NCBI GenBank assembly: GCA_041691815.1
Contig: JBEPTZ010000057.1
Span: 1 to 27,089 of the forward strand
DNA from: 70-18 sp041691815
GTDB taxonomy: Bacteria; Pseudomonadota; Alphaproteobacteria; Acetobacterales; Acetobacteraceae
DNA length: 27,089 bases
Direction: 5' to 3'
A program made the translations under genes and the position numbers. Positions 9,987 to 18,422 of this stretch are shown piece by piece (within the stretch, counting starts at the first letter, position 1; each line of letters starts with the position of its first letter). The notes beneath the pieces were generated by a model. That model worked only from the letters and a program-made list of their open reading frames with translations, ran no database searches and was not told the origin of the DNA.

Positions 9987-11188
9987 GCAGCAAGCCCGGC
10001 AATATCGCGCTGCTGGCGCTGTGCGAGGTGCTGGCGATGTCGCTGTGGTTCGCCGCCTCGGCAGTAGCGCCGCAACTGAAGGCGCTCTACCAGCTCGACG
10101 GGCTGCATCAGGCCGCCCTGGCCAGCGGCGTGGCGCTCGGCTTCGTGCTTGGCACACTCGGCAGCGCCCTGCTCGGGCTGGCCGATCGCATCGACCCGCG
10201 CCGGCTGTTCTGCGCCGCCGCCGTGCTCGGCGCCGCCGCCAATGCCGGCATGCTGGCGGTGGACCCGGCCGGCAGTGCGGCGATCGTGCTGCGGCTGGTG
10301 GTCGGCATCAGCGCCGCCGGGCTGTATCCGGTGGGCATGAAGTTGGCCGCCACCTGGGCCGACACCGACATGGGCATGCTGGTCGGCATCCTGGTCGCCG
10401 CCCTGGTGCTGGGCAGCGCCTCGTCGTTCCTGGTCGCTGCCTTCGGCGGCCTGGACTGGCAGATCCCGGTGCTGGCCAGTTCGGCGGCGGCGCTGCTGGC
10501 CGGCGTGCTGATCCTGTTCCTGCGGCTCGGCCCACGGCTGGCCCGCGCCGCCCGCTTCCGCCCGGCCACCGCACTGCACGCGCTGCGCGACCCGGCGCTG
10601 CGGCTGGCCAATTTCGGCTATTTCGGCCACATGTGGGAACTCTACGCGATGTGGGCGTGGATCGGCGGCTTCCTTGAGGCCAGCTTCCGCGCCGCCGACC
10701 CGGCGCTGGCCGGTACCGCCTGGGCCAGGCTGGCGACCTTCGCGGTGATCGGCGCCGGCGCCATCGGCAGCCTGCTCGGCGGCATGCTGGCGGATCGCTG
10801 GGGCCGCACGCTGCTTACCATCGGCGCGATGCTGTCGAGCGGCCTCTGCGCGCTGCTCGCCGGGTTGCTGTTCGGCGCCAGCCCGCTGCTGGTGGTGGCG
10901 CTGTGCCTGGTCTGGGGGGTTACCGTGGTGGCCGATTCGGCGCAGTTCTCCGCCAGCGTGATGGAACTGGCCGAGCCCTCGGTGATCGGCACCATGGTCA
11001 CCGCGCAAACCTGCATCGGCTTCCTGCTGACCATCGTCTCGATCCATCTGCTGCCGGAGGTGGTGACGCTGGTCGGCTGGCACTACGCCTTCGTGCTGCT
11101 GGCGGTGGGGCCGCTGCTCGGCGCCCTGGCGATGCTGCGGCTGCGACGCCTGCCCGAGGCCGCAAGGCTGGCCGGCGGCAGGCGGTAG
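9983..11188 (+). CDS. MFS transporter
   Basis: This is a major facilitator superfamily permease of about 401 residues in the inner membrane, with roughly twelve hydrophobic segments by eye. Two loop-2/3-type motifs are visible: GLADRIDPRR in the N-terminal half and GGMLADRWGRTLLT in the C-terminal half. I chose the TTG at 9983 as start because it overlaps the stop of the CHAT gene (TTGA), has a purine-rich GGGCGGAG just upstream and leaves a short n-region before the first membrane helix. An ATG at 9926 in the same frame would add 19 basic residues and lengthen the overlap to 61 bases. The substrate cannot be told from the sequence. It could belong to the NarK/CynX-like or general drug/metabolite branches. 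It ends six bases from the convergent recJ stop. Confidence 0.85.
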   Translation: MSSKPGNIALLALCEVLAMSLWFAASAVAPQLKALYQLDGLHQAALASGVALGFVLGTLGSALLGLADRIDPRRLFCAAAVLGAAANAGMLAVDPAGSAAIVLRLVVGISAAGLYPVGMKLAATWADTDMGMLVGILVAALVLGSASSFLVAAFGGLDWQIPVLASSAAALLAGVLILFLRLGPRLARAARFRPATALHALRDPALRLANFGYFGHMWELYAMWAWIGGFLEASFRAADPALAGTAWARLATFAVIGAGAIGSLLGGMLADRWGRTLLTIGAMLSSGLCALLAGLLFGASPLLVVALCLVWGVTVVADSAQFSASVMELAEPSVIGTMVTAQTCIGFLLTIVSIHLLPEVVTLVGWHYAFVLLAVGPLLGALAMLRLRRLPEAARLAGGRR

Positions 11189-11194
11189 CCTGGC

Positions 11195-12979
11195 TCAGGC
11201 CAGCGCCGCGTCGCTGACCACGAAGCCGGCGCTGGTGGTGCCGTTCCACTCCTCGGCGCGCAAATGCCCGGCCAGATGCAGCGCCGCCCCGTCGCGGGCC
11301 AGCATGGCGTCCGCCAGCGGCCCTTCCTTGGCGCGGAACAGCATCGCCTTCAGCCGGCCGCCGCCCTCGCCCTCGATGAAGGCGCGGATCGTGCCGCCCT
11401 CCTTGCCCACCCGGTCGGCGCGGACCACGCGGGCGCGCGGCAGCACCAGCATCGGCTCGTCGTTGCCATTACCAAACGGCGCCAGCCGGCCCAGCTCGCG
11501 CGCCAGATCGGTGCTGCAGGCGGCGACCGACAGGCTCGCCTCCACCGCCAGATCGATCGCCGTCGGCAGGCTGGCGGCGGCGGCCAACCGCTGCTCCAGG
11601 AAGCCATGGAATTCCGCCACCCTGCCGGCCGGCAGCGAGAACCCGGCCGCCATCGCGTGCCCGCCGCCAGTGGCCAGAATCCCGCTCTGCCGCGCCGCGA
11701 TCACCGCCGCCCCGAGGTCCAGCCCCGGCACCGAGCGCCCGGAGCCTTTCGCCACCCCCTCGGCAATCCCGGCAACGCAGGCCGGCCGGTTGAACCGCTC
11801 CTTGATCCGCCCGGCGACAATCCCGACCACCCCGGGATGCCACCCCTCGCCCGCCACCACCACAACCGCATGCCCGGCGCCGATCTGCGCCTCGGCGGCC
11901 TGCATCGCCGCCTCCAGCATGCCGGCCTCCACCTGCTGCCGCTGCCGGTTGACGCCGTCCAGCGTGGCGGCGATCTGCCGCGCCTCCACCGCATCGTCGC
12001 ACAGCAGCAGCCGCAGCCCGAGAGCCGACTCGCTGATCCGCCCGGCGGCGTTGATCCGCGGCCCCAGCGCATAGCCCAGCGTCATCGCACTCGGCCGTTC
12101 GCGCACCATCGCCACATCCAGCAGGGCGGCGATCCCCGGCCGCGCCCGCCGCGCCATCACCTTCAGCCCCTGGGTCACCAGCGCCCGGTTCACCCCCACC
12201 AGCGGCATCACGTCGCACACCGTAGAGAGCGCCACCATGTCCAGCATGGCCATCAGGTCCGGCTCCGCCCGCGCGGCGAAAAACCCCTCCCGCCGCAGCA
12301 CCCGCAGCGTCGCGATGGCAGCGAGAAAGGCGATCGCCCCGGCGCACAGATGCCGCAGCCCGGACGGGCAATCCAGCCGATTGGGGTTGACGGTAGCCAC
12401 CACGTCCGGGGGCGGCCCCTCGGCCTTGTGATGATCGAGCACCACCACATCGGCCTGGTTATGGATGCCGGCCAGCGCCTCGCCGGCCGCGGTGCCGCAA
12501 TCCACGCACACCACCAGCGACGCCCCGCGCGCCACCAGCCCGCGCAGCGCCGGCAGATTCGGCCCATAGCCCTCGGCCAGCCGATCCGGCACATACGGCA
12601 GCACCGTGCAGCCAAGCTCGCGCAGCAGCCCGGCGATGATCGCCCCGCTGCACGCCCCATCGACGTCGTAATCGCCGAACACCGCCACCGTCTCGCCGCC
12701 CCGCACCGCGGCTGCCAGCCGTCCGGCGGCGCGATCCATGTCGATCAGGCTGGCCGGATCGGGCAGCAGCGCCCGCAGCGTCGGCTCCAGGAAATCCGCC
12801 GCCGCCTCCACCGCCACCCCGCGCAGCGCCAGCAGCCGGCCCAGCAGGTCCGACACCCCGAGCCGCTGGGCGATCCCCAGCCCCAGCCGGTCGGCCCCCG
12901 GATCGGGCGGCTGCCGCCAGATCCAGCTGCGCCCGCTGAGGCTGCGCGCAACGCCGAGAACCGCCTCCCCCGCGTCCAC
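11195..12979 (-). CDS. recJ: Single-stranded-DNA-specific exonuclease RecJ
   Basis: RecJ is a 5'-3' single-strand DNA exonuclease of recombinational and mismatch repair, of the DHH phosphoesterase superfamily. The product has 594 residues, close to the usual 560-600. Motifs are all present: DYDVDG at 103-108, the CVDCG strand near 158-162, DHH at 182-184, STVCD ending at Asp256, GPRINAAGR at 306-314, then the DHHA1-type HPGVVGIVAGR at 381-391, GSGRS at 412-416 and GGGHAMAAG at 438-446. A C-terminal OB-fold region follows. The start is a GTG 14 bases after the glpX stop, with no strong ribosome-binding site, which suggests translation coupled to glpX. It is the last gene of the hom-glpX-recJ set, an order known in other alphaproteobacteria. 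Confidence 0.96.
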   Translation of the reverse strand: MDAGEAVLGVARSLSGRSWIWRQPPDPGADRLGLGIAQRLGVSDLLGRLLALRGVAVEAAADFLEPTLRALLPDPASLIDMDRAAGRLAAAVRGGETVAVFGDYDVDGACSGAIIAGLLRELGCTVLPYVPDRLAEGYGPNLPALRGLVARGASLVVCVDCGTAAGEALAGIHNQADVVVLDHHKAEGPPPDVVATVNPNRLDCPSGLRHLCAGAIAFLAAIATLRVLRREGFFAARAEPDLMAMLDMVALSTVCDVMPLVGVNRALVTQGLKVMARRARPGIAALLDVAMVRERPSAMTLGYALGPRINAAGRISESALGLRLLLCDDAVEARQIAATLDGVNRQRQQVEAGMLEAAMQAAEAQIGAGHAVVVVAGEGWHPGVVGIVAGRIKERFNRPACVAGIAEGVAKGSGRSVPGLDLGAAVIAARQSGILATGGGHAMAAGFSLPAGRVAEFHGFLEQRLAAAASLPTAIDLAVEASLSVAACSTDLARELGRLAPFGNGNDEPMLVLPRARVVRADRVGKEGGTIRAFIEGEGGGRLKAMLFRAKEGPLADAMLARDGAALHLAGHLRAEEWNGTTSAGFVVSDAALA

Positions 12980-12993
12980 CGGGGCCGCGCTGT

Positions 12994-13989
12994 TCAGCCG
13001 CCGATCCAGGTCTTGGTGGTGAAATTATGATGCGCCTCAACGAAGCGCACGGTGCCGGACTTGCTGCGCATCACCACCGAATGCGTCACCGCCCCGTGGC
13101 CGAACCGCCGCACGCCCTTCAGCATCGCCCCGTCGGTCACCCCGGAGGCGGCGAACATCACCTCGCCGCGCGCCATCTCGGTCAGGGTATAAATCTTGTT
13201 CGGGTCGGCGATCCCCATCCCGCGCGCCCGCTCCCGCTGCCCGTCGTCCTCGTACAGCAGCCGCCCCTGCATCTGGCCGCCGATGCAGCGCAGCGCCGCC
13301 GCCGCCAGCACCCCCTCCGGCGCGCCGCCGCTGCCCATGTAGATATCCACCCCGCTGGCCGGCTGCGAGGTCGCCATCACGCCGGCCACATCGCCATCGC
13401 TGATCAGCATGATCCTGGCGCCGGCCTCGCGCACATGGGCGATCAATTCCTTGTGCCGGTCGCGATCCAGGATGCAGGCCACCAGGTCGGAGACCTCGCA
13501 ATGCTTGGCCCGCGCCAGGTTGGCGAGGTTGCTGGCCACCGAGGCATCCAGCCCCACCACCCCATCCGGCAGCCCGCCGCCGACCGCGATCTTGTCCATG
13601 TAGATATCCGGCGCATGCAGGAAGTTGCCGTGCTCGGCCAGCGCCACCACCGCCAGCGCGTTCGGCCCGCCCTTGGCGGTCAGCGTGGTGCCTTCCAGCG
13701 GATCGACCGCGATATCCATCGGCGGCCCGCCGGCGCCGACCTTCTCGCCGATATACAGCATCGGTGCCTCGTCCATCTCGCCCTCGCCGATCACCACGGT
13801 GCCGTCGATCGCCACCGTGTCGAACGCCTTGCGCATGGCTTCCACCGCGGCGCCATCGGCCTCGTTCTTCTTGCCCAGCCCCATCCAGCGGCTGGCCGCC
13901 AGCGCCGCCGCCTCAGTGACCCGCACCAGCTCCAGCGCCAGGTTGCGGTCGGACACATGCTCAAAACTGGCCGGCTTGTCGGTAGGCAT
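12994..13989 (-). CDS. glpX: Class II fructose-1,6-bisphosphatase
   Basis: This enzyme hydrolyses fructose 1,6-bisphosphate to fructose 6-phosphate in gluconeogenesis. The 331-residue product matches the GlpX family in length. The metal-binding signatures are intact: GEGEMDEAPM at 68-77 and VDPLEGTT at 95-102, followed by the substrate-binding YMGSGGAPEGV and the late GVTDGAMLKGVRR. The ATG is preceded by GGAG at a good distance (GGAGAACGACCGATG on the minus strand). It lies 174 bases downstream of hom, separated by a conspicuous inverted repeat, and 14 bases upstream of recJ. No suhB/cbbF-type alternative fits, because class I FBPase motifs are absent. Confidence 0.96.
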   Translation of the reverse strand: MPTDKPASFEHVSDRNLALELVRVTEAAALAASRWMGLGKKNEADGAAVEAMRKAFDTVAIDGTVVIGEGEMDEAPMLYIGEKVGAGGPPMDIAVDPLEGTTLTAKGGPNALAVVALAEHGNFLHAPDIYMDKIAVGGGLPDGVVGLDASVASNLANLARAKHCEVSDLVACILDRDRHKELIAHVREAGARIMLISDGDVAGVMATSQPASGVDIYMGSGGAPEGVLAAAALRCIGGQMQGRLLYEDDGQRERARGMGIADPNKIYTLTEMARGEVMFAASGVTDGAMLKGVRRFGHGAVTHSVVMRSKSGTVRFVEAHHNFTTKTWIGG

Positions 13990-14074
13990 CGGTCGTTCTC
14001 CGTTTGGCTATCACACAGGGTCAGGCTGCATCCTGCACCATGCCAGCATGCAGGCAAGCAAGACAGCTTACAAA

Positions 14075-14133
14075 GAGGCGAAGAGAAGCGGCGGCGGCGC
14101 AGCCGAAAAGCCGGCTTTCCTCCTCTTCGCCTC
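14075..14133. repeat. Inverted repeat with internal palindrome between hom and glpX
   Basis: GAGGCGAAGAG (14075-14085) and CTCTTCGCCTC (14123-14133) are perfect 11-base inverted arms. Inside the 37-base loop is the self-complementary AAAGCCGGCTTT (14107-14118). Outside, ACAAAGAG on the left (starting at 14070) and CTCTTTGT on the right (ending at 14145) extend the symmetry with a bulge. This could be a hairpin that partly terminates or stabilises hom mRNA ahead of glpX, or a dispersed REP-like element. There is no clear T-tract on either strand. Confidence 0.6.
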
Positions 14134-14163
14134 TCCGTCTCTTTGTGAATCTTCCCTTCCTGC

Positions 14164-15456
14164 TCAACCCGGCTCGATGCGGATCAGCGTCGGCTCCTCA
14201 AGCACCGCATCCTGCGCCGCAATACGGGTCAGCGCCGCACGCATCGCCGCCTCGTTGGTCTCATGCGTCACCAGCACCACCGGCACCGCCTCGCCGGAGC
14301 TGCGGCCGCGTTGCAGCATGCTCTCCATCGAAATCCGGCAATCGCGCAACGCCGCCGCCACATCGGCGATCACCCCCGGCCGGTCCACCACCATCAGCCG
14401 CAGATAATAGGCGCCGACATGGGCCGACATCGGCACCGATGGCGCATGCGACAGCGCCGAAGCCGCCGCCCCCCACACCGGCGTAGTCCGGCCACGCGCG
14501 ATGTCGATCAGGTCGGCCACCACCGCCGAGGCGGTCGGCCCGGCGCCGGCCCCCCTGCCCTCCAGCATCACCCTTCCGACGAAATCGCCCTCCGCCACCA
14601 CCGCGTTGAACACCCCGTCCACCCGGGCGATCGGTGCTGCCTGCGGCACCATGCAGGGATGCACCCGGGCGGCGACGCCGGCCTGGCTGCGCTCGGCCAC
14701 CCCCAGCAGCTTGATCCGGTAGCCCAGCTCGGTGGCAAACGCGATATCGAGTGCCGAGACCCGGCGGATGCCCTCGACGAACACCGCGGCAAAATCCACC
14801 GGCCGGCCGAACGCCAGCGCCGCCAGGATCGCCAGCTTATGCGCAGCGTCGATGCCGTCGACGTCGAATGCCGGGTCGGCCTCGGCGTAGCCCAGTCTCT
14901 GCGCCTCGGCCAGCACCTCGGCGAATTCCAGCCCGCGCTCGCGCATCACCGTCAGGATATAGTTGCAGGTGCCGTTCAATATCCCGGCCACCTTGCTGAT
15001 CCGGTTGCCGGCCAGCCCCTCGCGCAGCGCCTTGATCGCCGGGATGCCGCCGGCCACCGCCGCCTCGAACGCCAGCGCCACGCCGGATTTTTCCGCCCGC
15101 TCAGCCAGCGCCGCGCCATGCACCGCCAGCAGCGCCTTGTTGGCGGTCACCACCGGCTTGCCGGCGGCCAGGGCTGCCTCCACCAGCGCCCGCGCCGGGC
15201 CTTCCGAGCCGCCGATCGCCTCCACCACCACATCGACGCCGGCATCAGCGGCCAGCGCCACCGGGTCCTCGTACCAGCGCAGCCCGGCGGTCGAAATCCC
15301 GCGGTCACGGCCGCGATCGCGCGCCGACACCGCGGTGACCGCCACCGGCCGCCCGGCCCGCCCGGCGATCAGCTCGGCGTTCTGCCGCAGCATCGCCAGC
15401 ACGCCGCCGCCCACGGTGCCGAGCCCGGCGACGCCGACGGAAAGGGGACGGGTCAT
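14164..15456 (-). CDS. hom: Homoserine dehydrogenase with ACT domain
   Basis: This NAD(P)-dependent enzyme reduces aspartate semialdehyde to homoserine, the branch point to threonine and methionine. The 430-residue protein has the monofunctional Hom layout. It opens with a Rossmann nucleotide-binding loop, GLGTVGGG at 11-18. TANK follows at 104-107, then the segment GILNGTCNYIL, then the signature GYAEADPAFDVDG with the DAAHK lysine near 217. A C-terminal ACT domain covers about 350-420 (VVDRPGVIADVAAAL), the usual site of threonine feedback. No aspartokinase domain is fused to it. The ATG follows GAGGAG at 8 bases. It heads the hom-glpX-recJ series. Confidence 0.96.
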   Translation of the reverse strand: MTRPLSVGVAGLGTVGGGVLAMLRQNAELIAGRAGRPVAVTAVSARDRGRDRGISTAGLRWYEDPVALAADAGVDVVVEAIGGSEGPARALVEAALAAGKPVVTANKALLAVHGAALAERAEKSGVALAFEAAVAGGIPAIKALREGLAGNRISKVAGILNGTCNYILTVMRERGLEFAEVLAEAQRLGYAEADPAFDVDGIDAAHKLAILAALAFGRPVDFAAVFVEGIRRVSALDIAFATELGYRIKLLGVAERSQAGVAARVHPCMVPQAAPIARVDGVFNAVVAEGDFVGRVMLEGRGAGAGPTASAVVADLIDIARGRTTPVWGAAASALSHAPSVPMSAHVGAYYLRLMVVDRPGVIADVAAALRDCRISMESMLQRGRSSGEAVPVVLVTHETNEAAMRAALTRIAAQDAVLEEPTLIRIEPG

Positions 15457-15517
15457 GCATCGATCTCCTCAGGAAAGGCAGCCAGGCGGGGGTCTGTGAC
15501 GCAGCGTGGCGCGGGCG

Positions 15518-16414
15518 TCAATCGGCAACCGCCGCCACGCCGCCCTGGCCCTGCGCCTCGGCGCTGAGCCGGATCACCGCCAGCGGCACCCCGGCGCGGG
15601 CCAGCGCGTTGGCGATCGATTCGGCGCGGGCATAGGCCAGCGGCAACGCGGCGGCCTGCGCCGTGGGATCGTCGCCGGCGGCATTGCCGAAACCCACCAC
15701 CCGCATCGCGGCGGTGCCCCGGCTGCGCGCCAACTGCCCCAGTGCCGCCTCGCTCCCCGGCGGCAGTGCCGCCGAACCGGCGGCGAAGGCGATCGCCACC
15801 GGCTTGCCCGGCGCGAACACCGTCTTCGCAGCCCCCGGCGGCGGCGCCACGGGGGCCGGGCTGGGCCGGGTGAAGGCCGGCACGCCCGGCAGCACCGGCG
15901 GCGGCGGCGGATTCAACGGAATGGCCGGCATCGGCGCGGCCGGCGCGGCGCCGGAAGCCGCGGTGCGGACGGCAGGTGCCGGTGCCGGTGCCTTCGGCGG
16001 CGGCGGCGCGTCGGCGGCCTGCATCACCGCGTTGCTGTTGTTCGGGTCGGCCGGCGGTGCTGCGGTGGCGCGCACCGGGCCGGGCGGCAGGATCGGCACC
16101 GTGGCGGCGGCATATTCGGCGTTGGCGCGGTCCTTGACGAGATTGCTGGCGATGCGGCTGCGCTCGGCCGGGGCCAGCGTCTGCGGCCGGGCCGGCACGG
16201 TGACCAGCTTGGGATACGGCGCGTCGGCGTTCGGCGGCGGCGGCCGCTGCTGGGCGATGGCGCCGCCTTGCAGGTTGTGCCACCAGCCCACCGGGTCGCC
16301 GATATTGCCCTGGGCGCAGCCGGCCGGCAGGCAGGCCAATAGCAGCACTGCCGCGCGCCGCACTTGAACCAGGCCGCGCCCGCCTGTAACAGTTGGCCTG
16401 TCAGCCGCTCTCAT
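15518..16414 (-). CDS. Proline-rich lipoprotein with divergent OmpA-like C-terminal domain
   Basis: This is a predicted outer-envelope lipoprotein of about 298 residues. The lipobox is LPAGC (Cys33 counting from the ATG at 16414), followed by GDPVGWWHNLQGG. The centre is a long Pro/Ala-rich stretch. The end (KPVAIAFAAGSAALPPGSE and the helix LAYARAESIANALARAGV) resembles an OmpA/MotB peptidoglycan-binding fold with weakly kept motif residues. I chose the ATG at 16414 because GGGAG lies nine bases upstream. An ATG at 16435 and a GTG at 16363 are in frame, and the latter would give a more compact signal peptide. Reading the frame further upstream, to 17566, is a shadow of phaC. It is divergent from phaC, so a shared promoter region of about 93 bases lies between them. 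Its function is probably envelope anchoring; this is inference. Confidence 0.75.
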   Translation of the reverse strand: MRAADRPTVTGGRGLVQVRRAAVLLLACLPAGCAQGNIGDPVGWWHNLQGGAIAQQRPPPPNADAPYPKLVTVPARPQTLAPAERSRIASNLVKDRANAEYAAATVPILPPGPVRATAAPPADPNNSNAVMQAADAPPPPKAPAPAPAVRTAASGAAPAAPMPAIPLNPPPPPVLPGVPAFTRPSPAPVAPPPGAAKTVFAPGKPVAIAFAAGSAALPPGSEAALGQLARSRGTAAMRVVGFGNAAGDDPTAQAAALPLAYARAESIANALARAGVPLAVIRLSAEAQGQGGVAAVAD

Positions 16415-16507
16415 CAATATCCGCTCCCGCCGCATGCCGTGCCCCTGGTATGGGACGATGGCACGGCCAAGGTGTAGCAGCGGCAGACAGCCCACGAAAG
16501 GACGCCA

Positions 16508-18316
16508 ATGGCCGACCCGACCAAGCCGGCAAAACCCGCCGAGCCGTTCAAGATCCCCGATCCGGCCGAATTCAGCCGCTCGATGGCCGATATCGCTGAG
16601 CGCTCGCAGCGCCTGGTCGGCGATTGGCTGAAGCGCCAGTCCACGGGCGACAGCCCGAACCCCGATCCGCTCAATATCGGCAATGCTTTCATGGAGATGA
16701 CCGCCAAGCTGATGGCCAACCCGGGGCACATGATGCAGGCCCAGGTCGGCTTCTGGCAGGACTATATGTCGCTGTGGCAGAGTGCGGCGCGGCGGATGAT
16801 GGGCGTCGCCAGCGACCCGGTGATCAACGCCGACCCCAAGGATCGCCGCTTCAAGGATGAAGCCTGGAAAGACAACGAGGTGTTCGACTTCATCAAGCAG
16901 TCCTACCTGCTGTCGGCGCGCTTCGTGCAGGACGTGGTGACCAATGTCGACGGGCTGGAGCCGGCCACCGCGCAGAAGGTGGATTTCTACTCGCGCCAGT
17001 TCATCGACGCGATGAGCCCGACCAACTTCCTGCTGACCAACCCCGAGGTGCTGCGCAAGACCGCCGAGACCGGCGGCGAGAACCTTATCAAGGGGTTGAA
17101 CAACCTGTTGTCCGATCTGGAGCGCGGCCGCGGCAAGCTGCGCATCAAGATGACCGACACCGAGGCGTTCCGCATCGGCGACAATATCGCGGTAAGCGAA
17201 GGCAAGGTGGTCTACCAGAACGACCTGATGCAACTGATCCAGTACAGCCCGACCACCGAGAAAGTATTGAATCGGCCGCTGCTGATCATCCCGCCGTGGA
17301 TCAACAAGTTCTACATCCTCGATCTCCGGCCGAAGAACAGCCTGGTGCGCTGGGCGGTCAGCCAGGGGCATACCGTGTTCATGGTGTCCTGGGTCAACCC
17401 GGACGAGAAGCTGGCCGAGAAGGGCTTCGACGACTACATGCGCGAGGGCATCCTGGAGGCGCTGACCGCGATCGAGGCGGCGACCGGGGAAAACGCCATC
17501 AATGCAATCGGTTACTGCCTTGGTGGCACGCTGCTGAGCGCCACCCTGGCGTGGATGGCGGCGCATGACGACGACCGCATCAAGGCGGCGACGTTCTTCG
17601 TGACGTTGATGGATTTCCGCGAATCCGGCGAGTTGAACGTGTTCATCGATGAAGAACAGATCAGCATGCTCGAAGACAAGATGAACAAGCGCGGCTATCT
17701 CGAAGGCAGCGAGATGGCGGCGACGTTCAATATGCTGCGCGCCAACGATCTGATCTGGTCATTCGTGGTCAACAACTACCTGCTGGGCAACGACCCCTTC
17801 CCGTTCGACCTGTTATACTGGAACAGCGACTCCACCCGCATGCCGGCGCGGATGCACAGCTTCTATCTGCGCAACATGTACCAGGAGAACCTGCTGGCCC
17901 AGCCCGGCGGCATCAGCCTCGCCGACACGCCGATCGATCTGGGAAAAGTGAAGGTGCCGGCTTACTTCCTGTCGACTCGCGAGGACCATATCGCGCCGTG
18001 GAAGAGCACCTATCACGGCACCCATCTGCTGCAGGGCAAGAACCGCTTCGTGCTGGCGGCGTCGGGGCATATCGCCGGCGTGGTCAATCCGCCCGATGGC
18101 GGCAAATACAGCCACTGGATCAACGCCGAACTGCCGGCCGATCCGGAGGCGTGGTTCCATGGCGCCACCGAGATCGCCGGCTCGTGGTGGCCGGACTGGC
18201 AGCGCTGGATCACCGGGCTGGACAAGAAGATGGTCAAGGCGCGGGTGCCGGGCGACGGCAAGCTGGCGCCGCTTGAGGATGCGCCGGGCAGCTACGTGAA
18301 GGTGCTGCTGAACTGA
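16508..18316 (+). CDS. phaC: Class I poly(3-hydroxyalkanoate) synthase
   Basis: This enzyme polymerises (R)-3-hydroxyacyl-CoA into PHA storage granules. The product has 602 residues, typical of class I PhaC. The N-terminal third is the PhaC N domain (WQDYMSLWQSAARRMMG, then FKDEAWKDN). The alpha/beta-hydrolase core carries the modified lipase box GYCLGG with nucleophile Cys337, Asp493 in STREDHIAPW and His521 in SGHIAGVVNPP. The conserved PPWINKFYILDL and WNSDSTRMPARMH segments are also present. The start is well supported by AAAGGA just upstream. No phaA, phaB, phaR or phasin gene is adjacent, so this is a solitary phaC. A strong intrinsic terminator follows the stop. Confidence 0.97.
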   Translation: MADPTKPAKPAEPFKIPDPAEFSRSMADIAERSQRLVGDWLKRQSTGDSPNPDPLNIGNAFMEMTAKLMANPGHMMQAQVGFWQDYMSLWQSAARRMMGVASDPVINADPKDRRFKDEAWKDNEVFDFIKQSYLLSARFVQDVVTNVDGLEPATAQKVDFYSRQFIDAMSPTNFLLTNPEVLRKTAETGGENLIKGLNNLLSDLERGRGKLRIKMTDTEAFRIGDNIAVSEGKVVYQNDLMQLIQYSPTTEKVLNRPLLIIPPWINKFYILDLRPKNSLVRWAVSQGHTVFMVSWVNPDEKLAEKGFDDYMREGILEALTAIEAATGENAINAIGYCLGGTLLSATLAWMAAHDDDRIKAATFFVTLMDFRESGELNVFIDEEQISMLEDKMNKRGYLEGSEMAATFNMLRANDLIWSFVVNNYLLGNDPFPFDLLYWNSDSTRMPARMHSFYLRNMYQENLLAQPGGISLADTPIDLGKVKVPAYFLSTREDHIAPWKSTYHGTHLLQGKNRFVLAASGHIAGVVNPPDGGKYSHWINAELPADPEAWFHGATEIAGSWWPDWQRWITGLDKKMVKARVPGDGKLAPLEDAPGSYVKVLLN

Positions 18317-18337
18317 CAAAAGACGCTCGATTCCGGT

Positions 18338-18377
18338 AAAAACCGCCGCAAGGGGGCAGCCCCGGCGGCGGTTTTTT
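18338..18377 (+). terminator. Intrinsic terminator after phaC, probably bidirectional
   Basis: AAAAACCGCCG (18338-18348) pairs with CGGCGGTTTTT (18366-18376), with an extra GGGG/CCCC inner pairing and a run of six T at 18372-18377. On the minus strand the same hairpin ends in a T run, so it can also serve the convergent antiporter gene, which stops at 18423. Confidence 0.9.
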
Positions 18378-18422
18378 CGTGGCTGGCCGGCGGCGAATCC
18401 GGGCGATATGTCGCCGATATAA

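Noticed and set aside
16415..17566. Upstream extension of the OmpA-like lipoprotein frame to 17566
   Set aside because: It lies antisense to the core of phaC, and the signal peptide with lipobox begins only near 16414.
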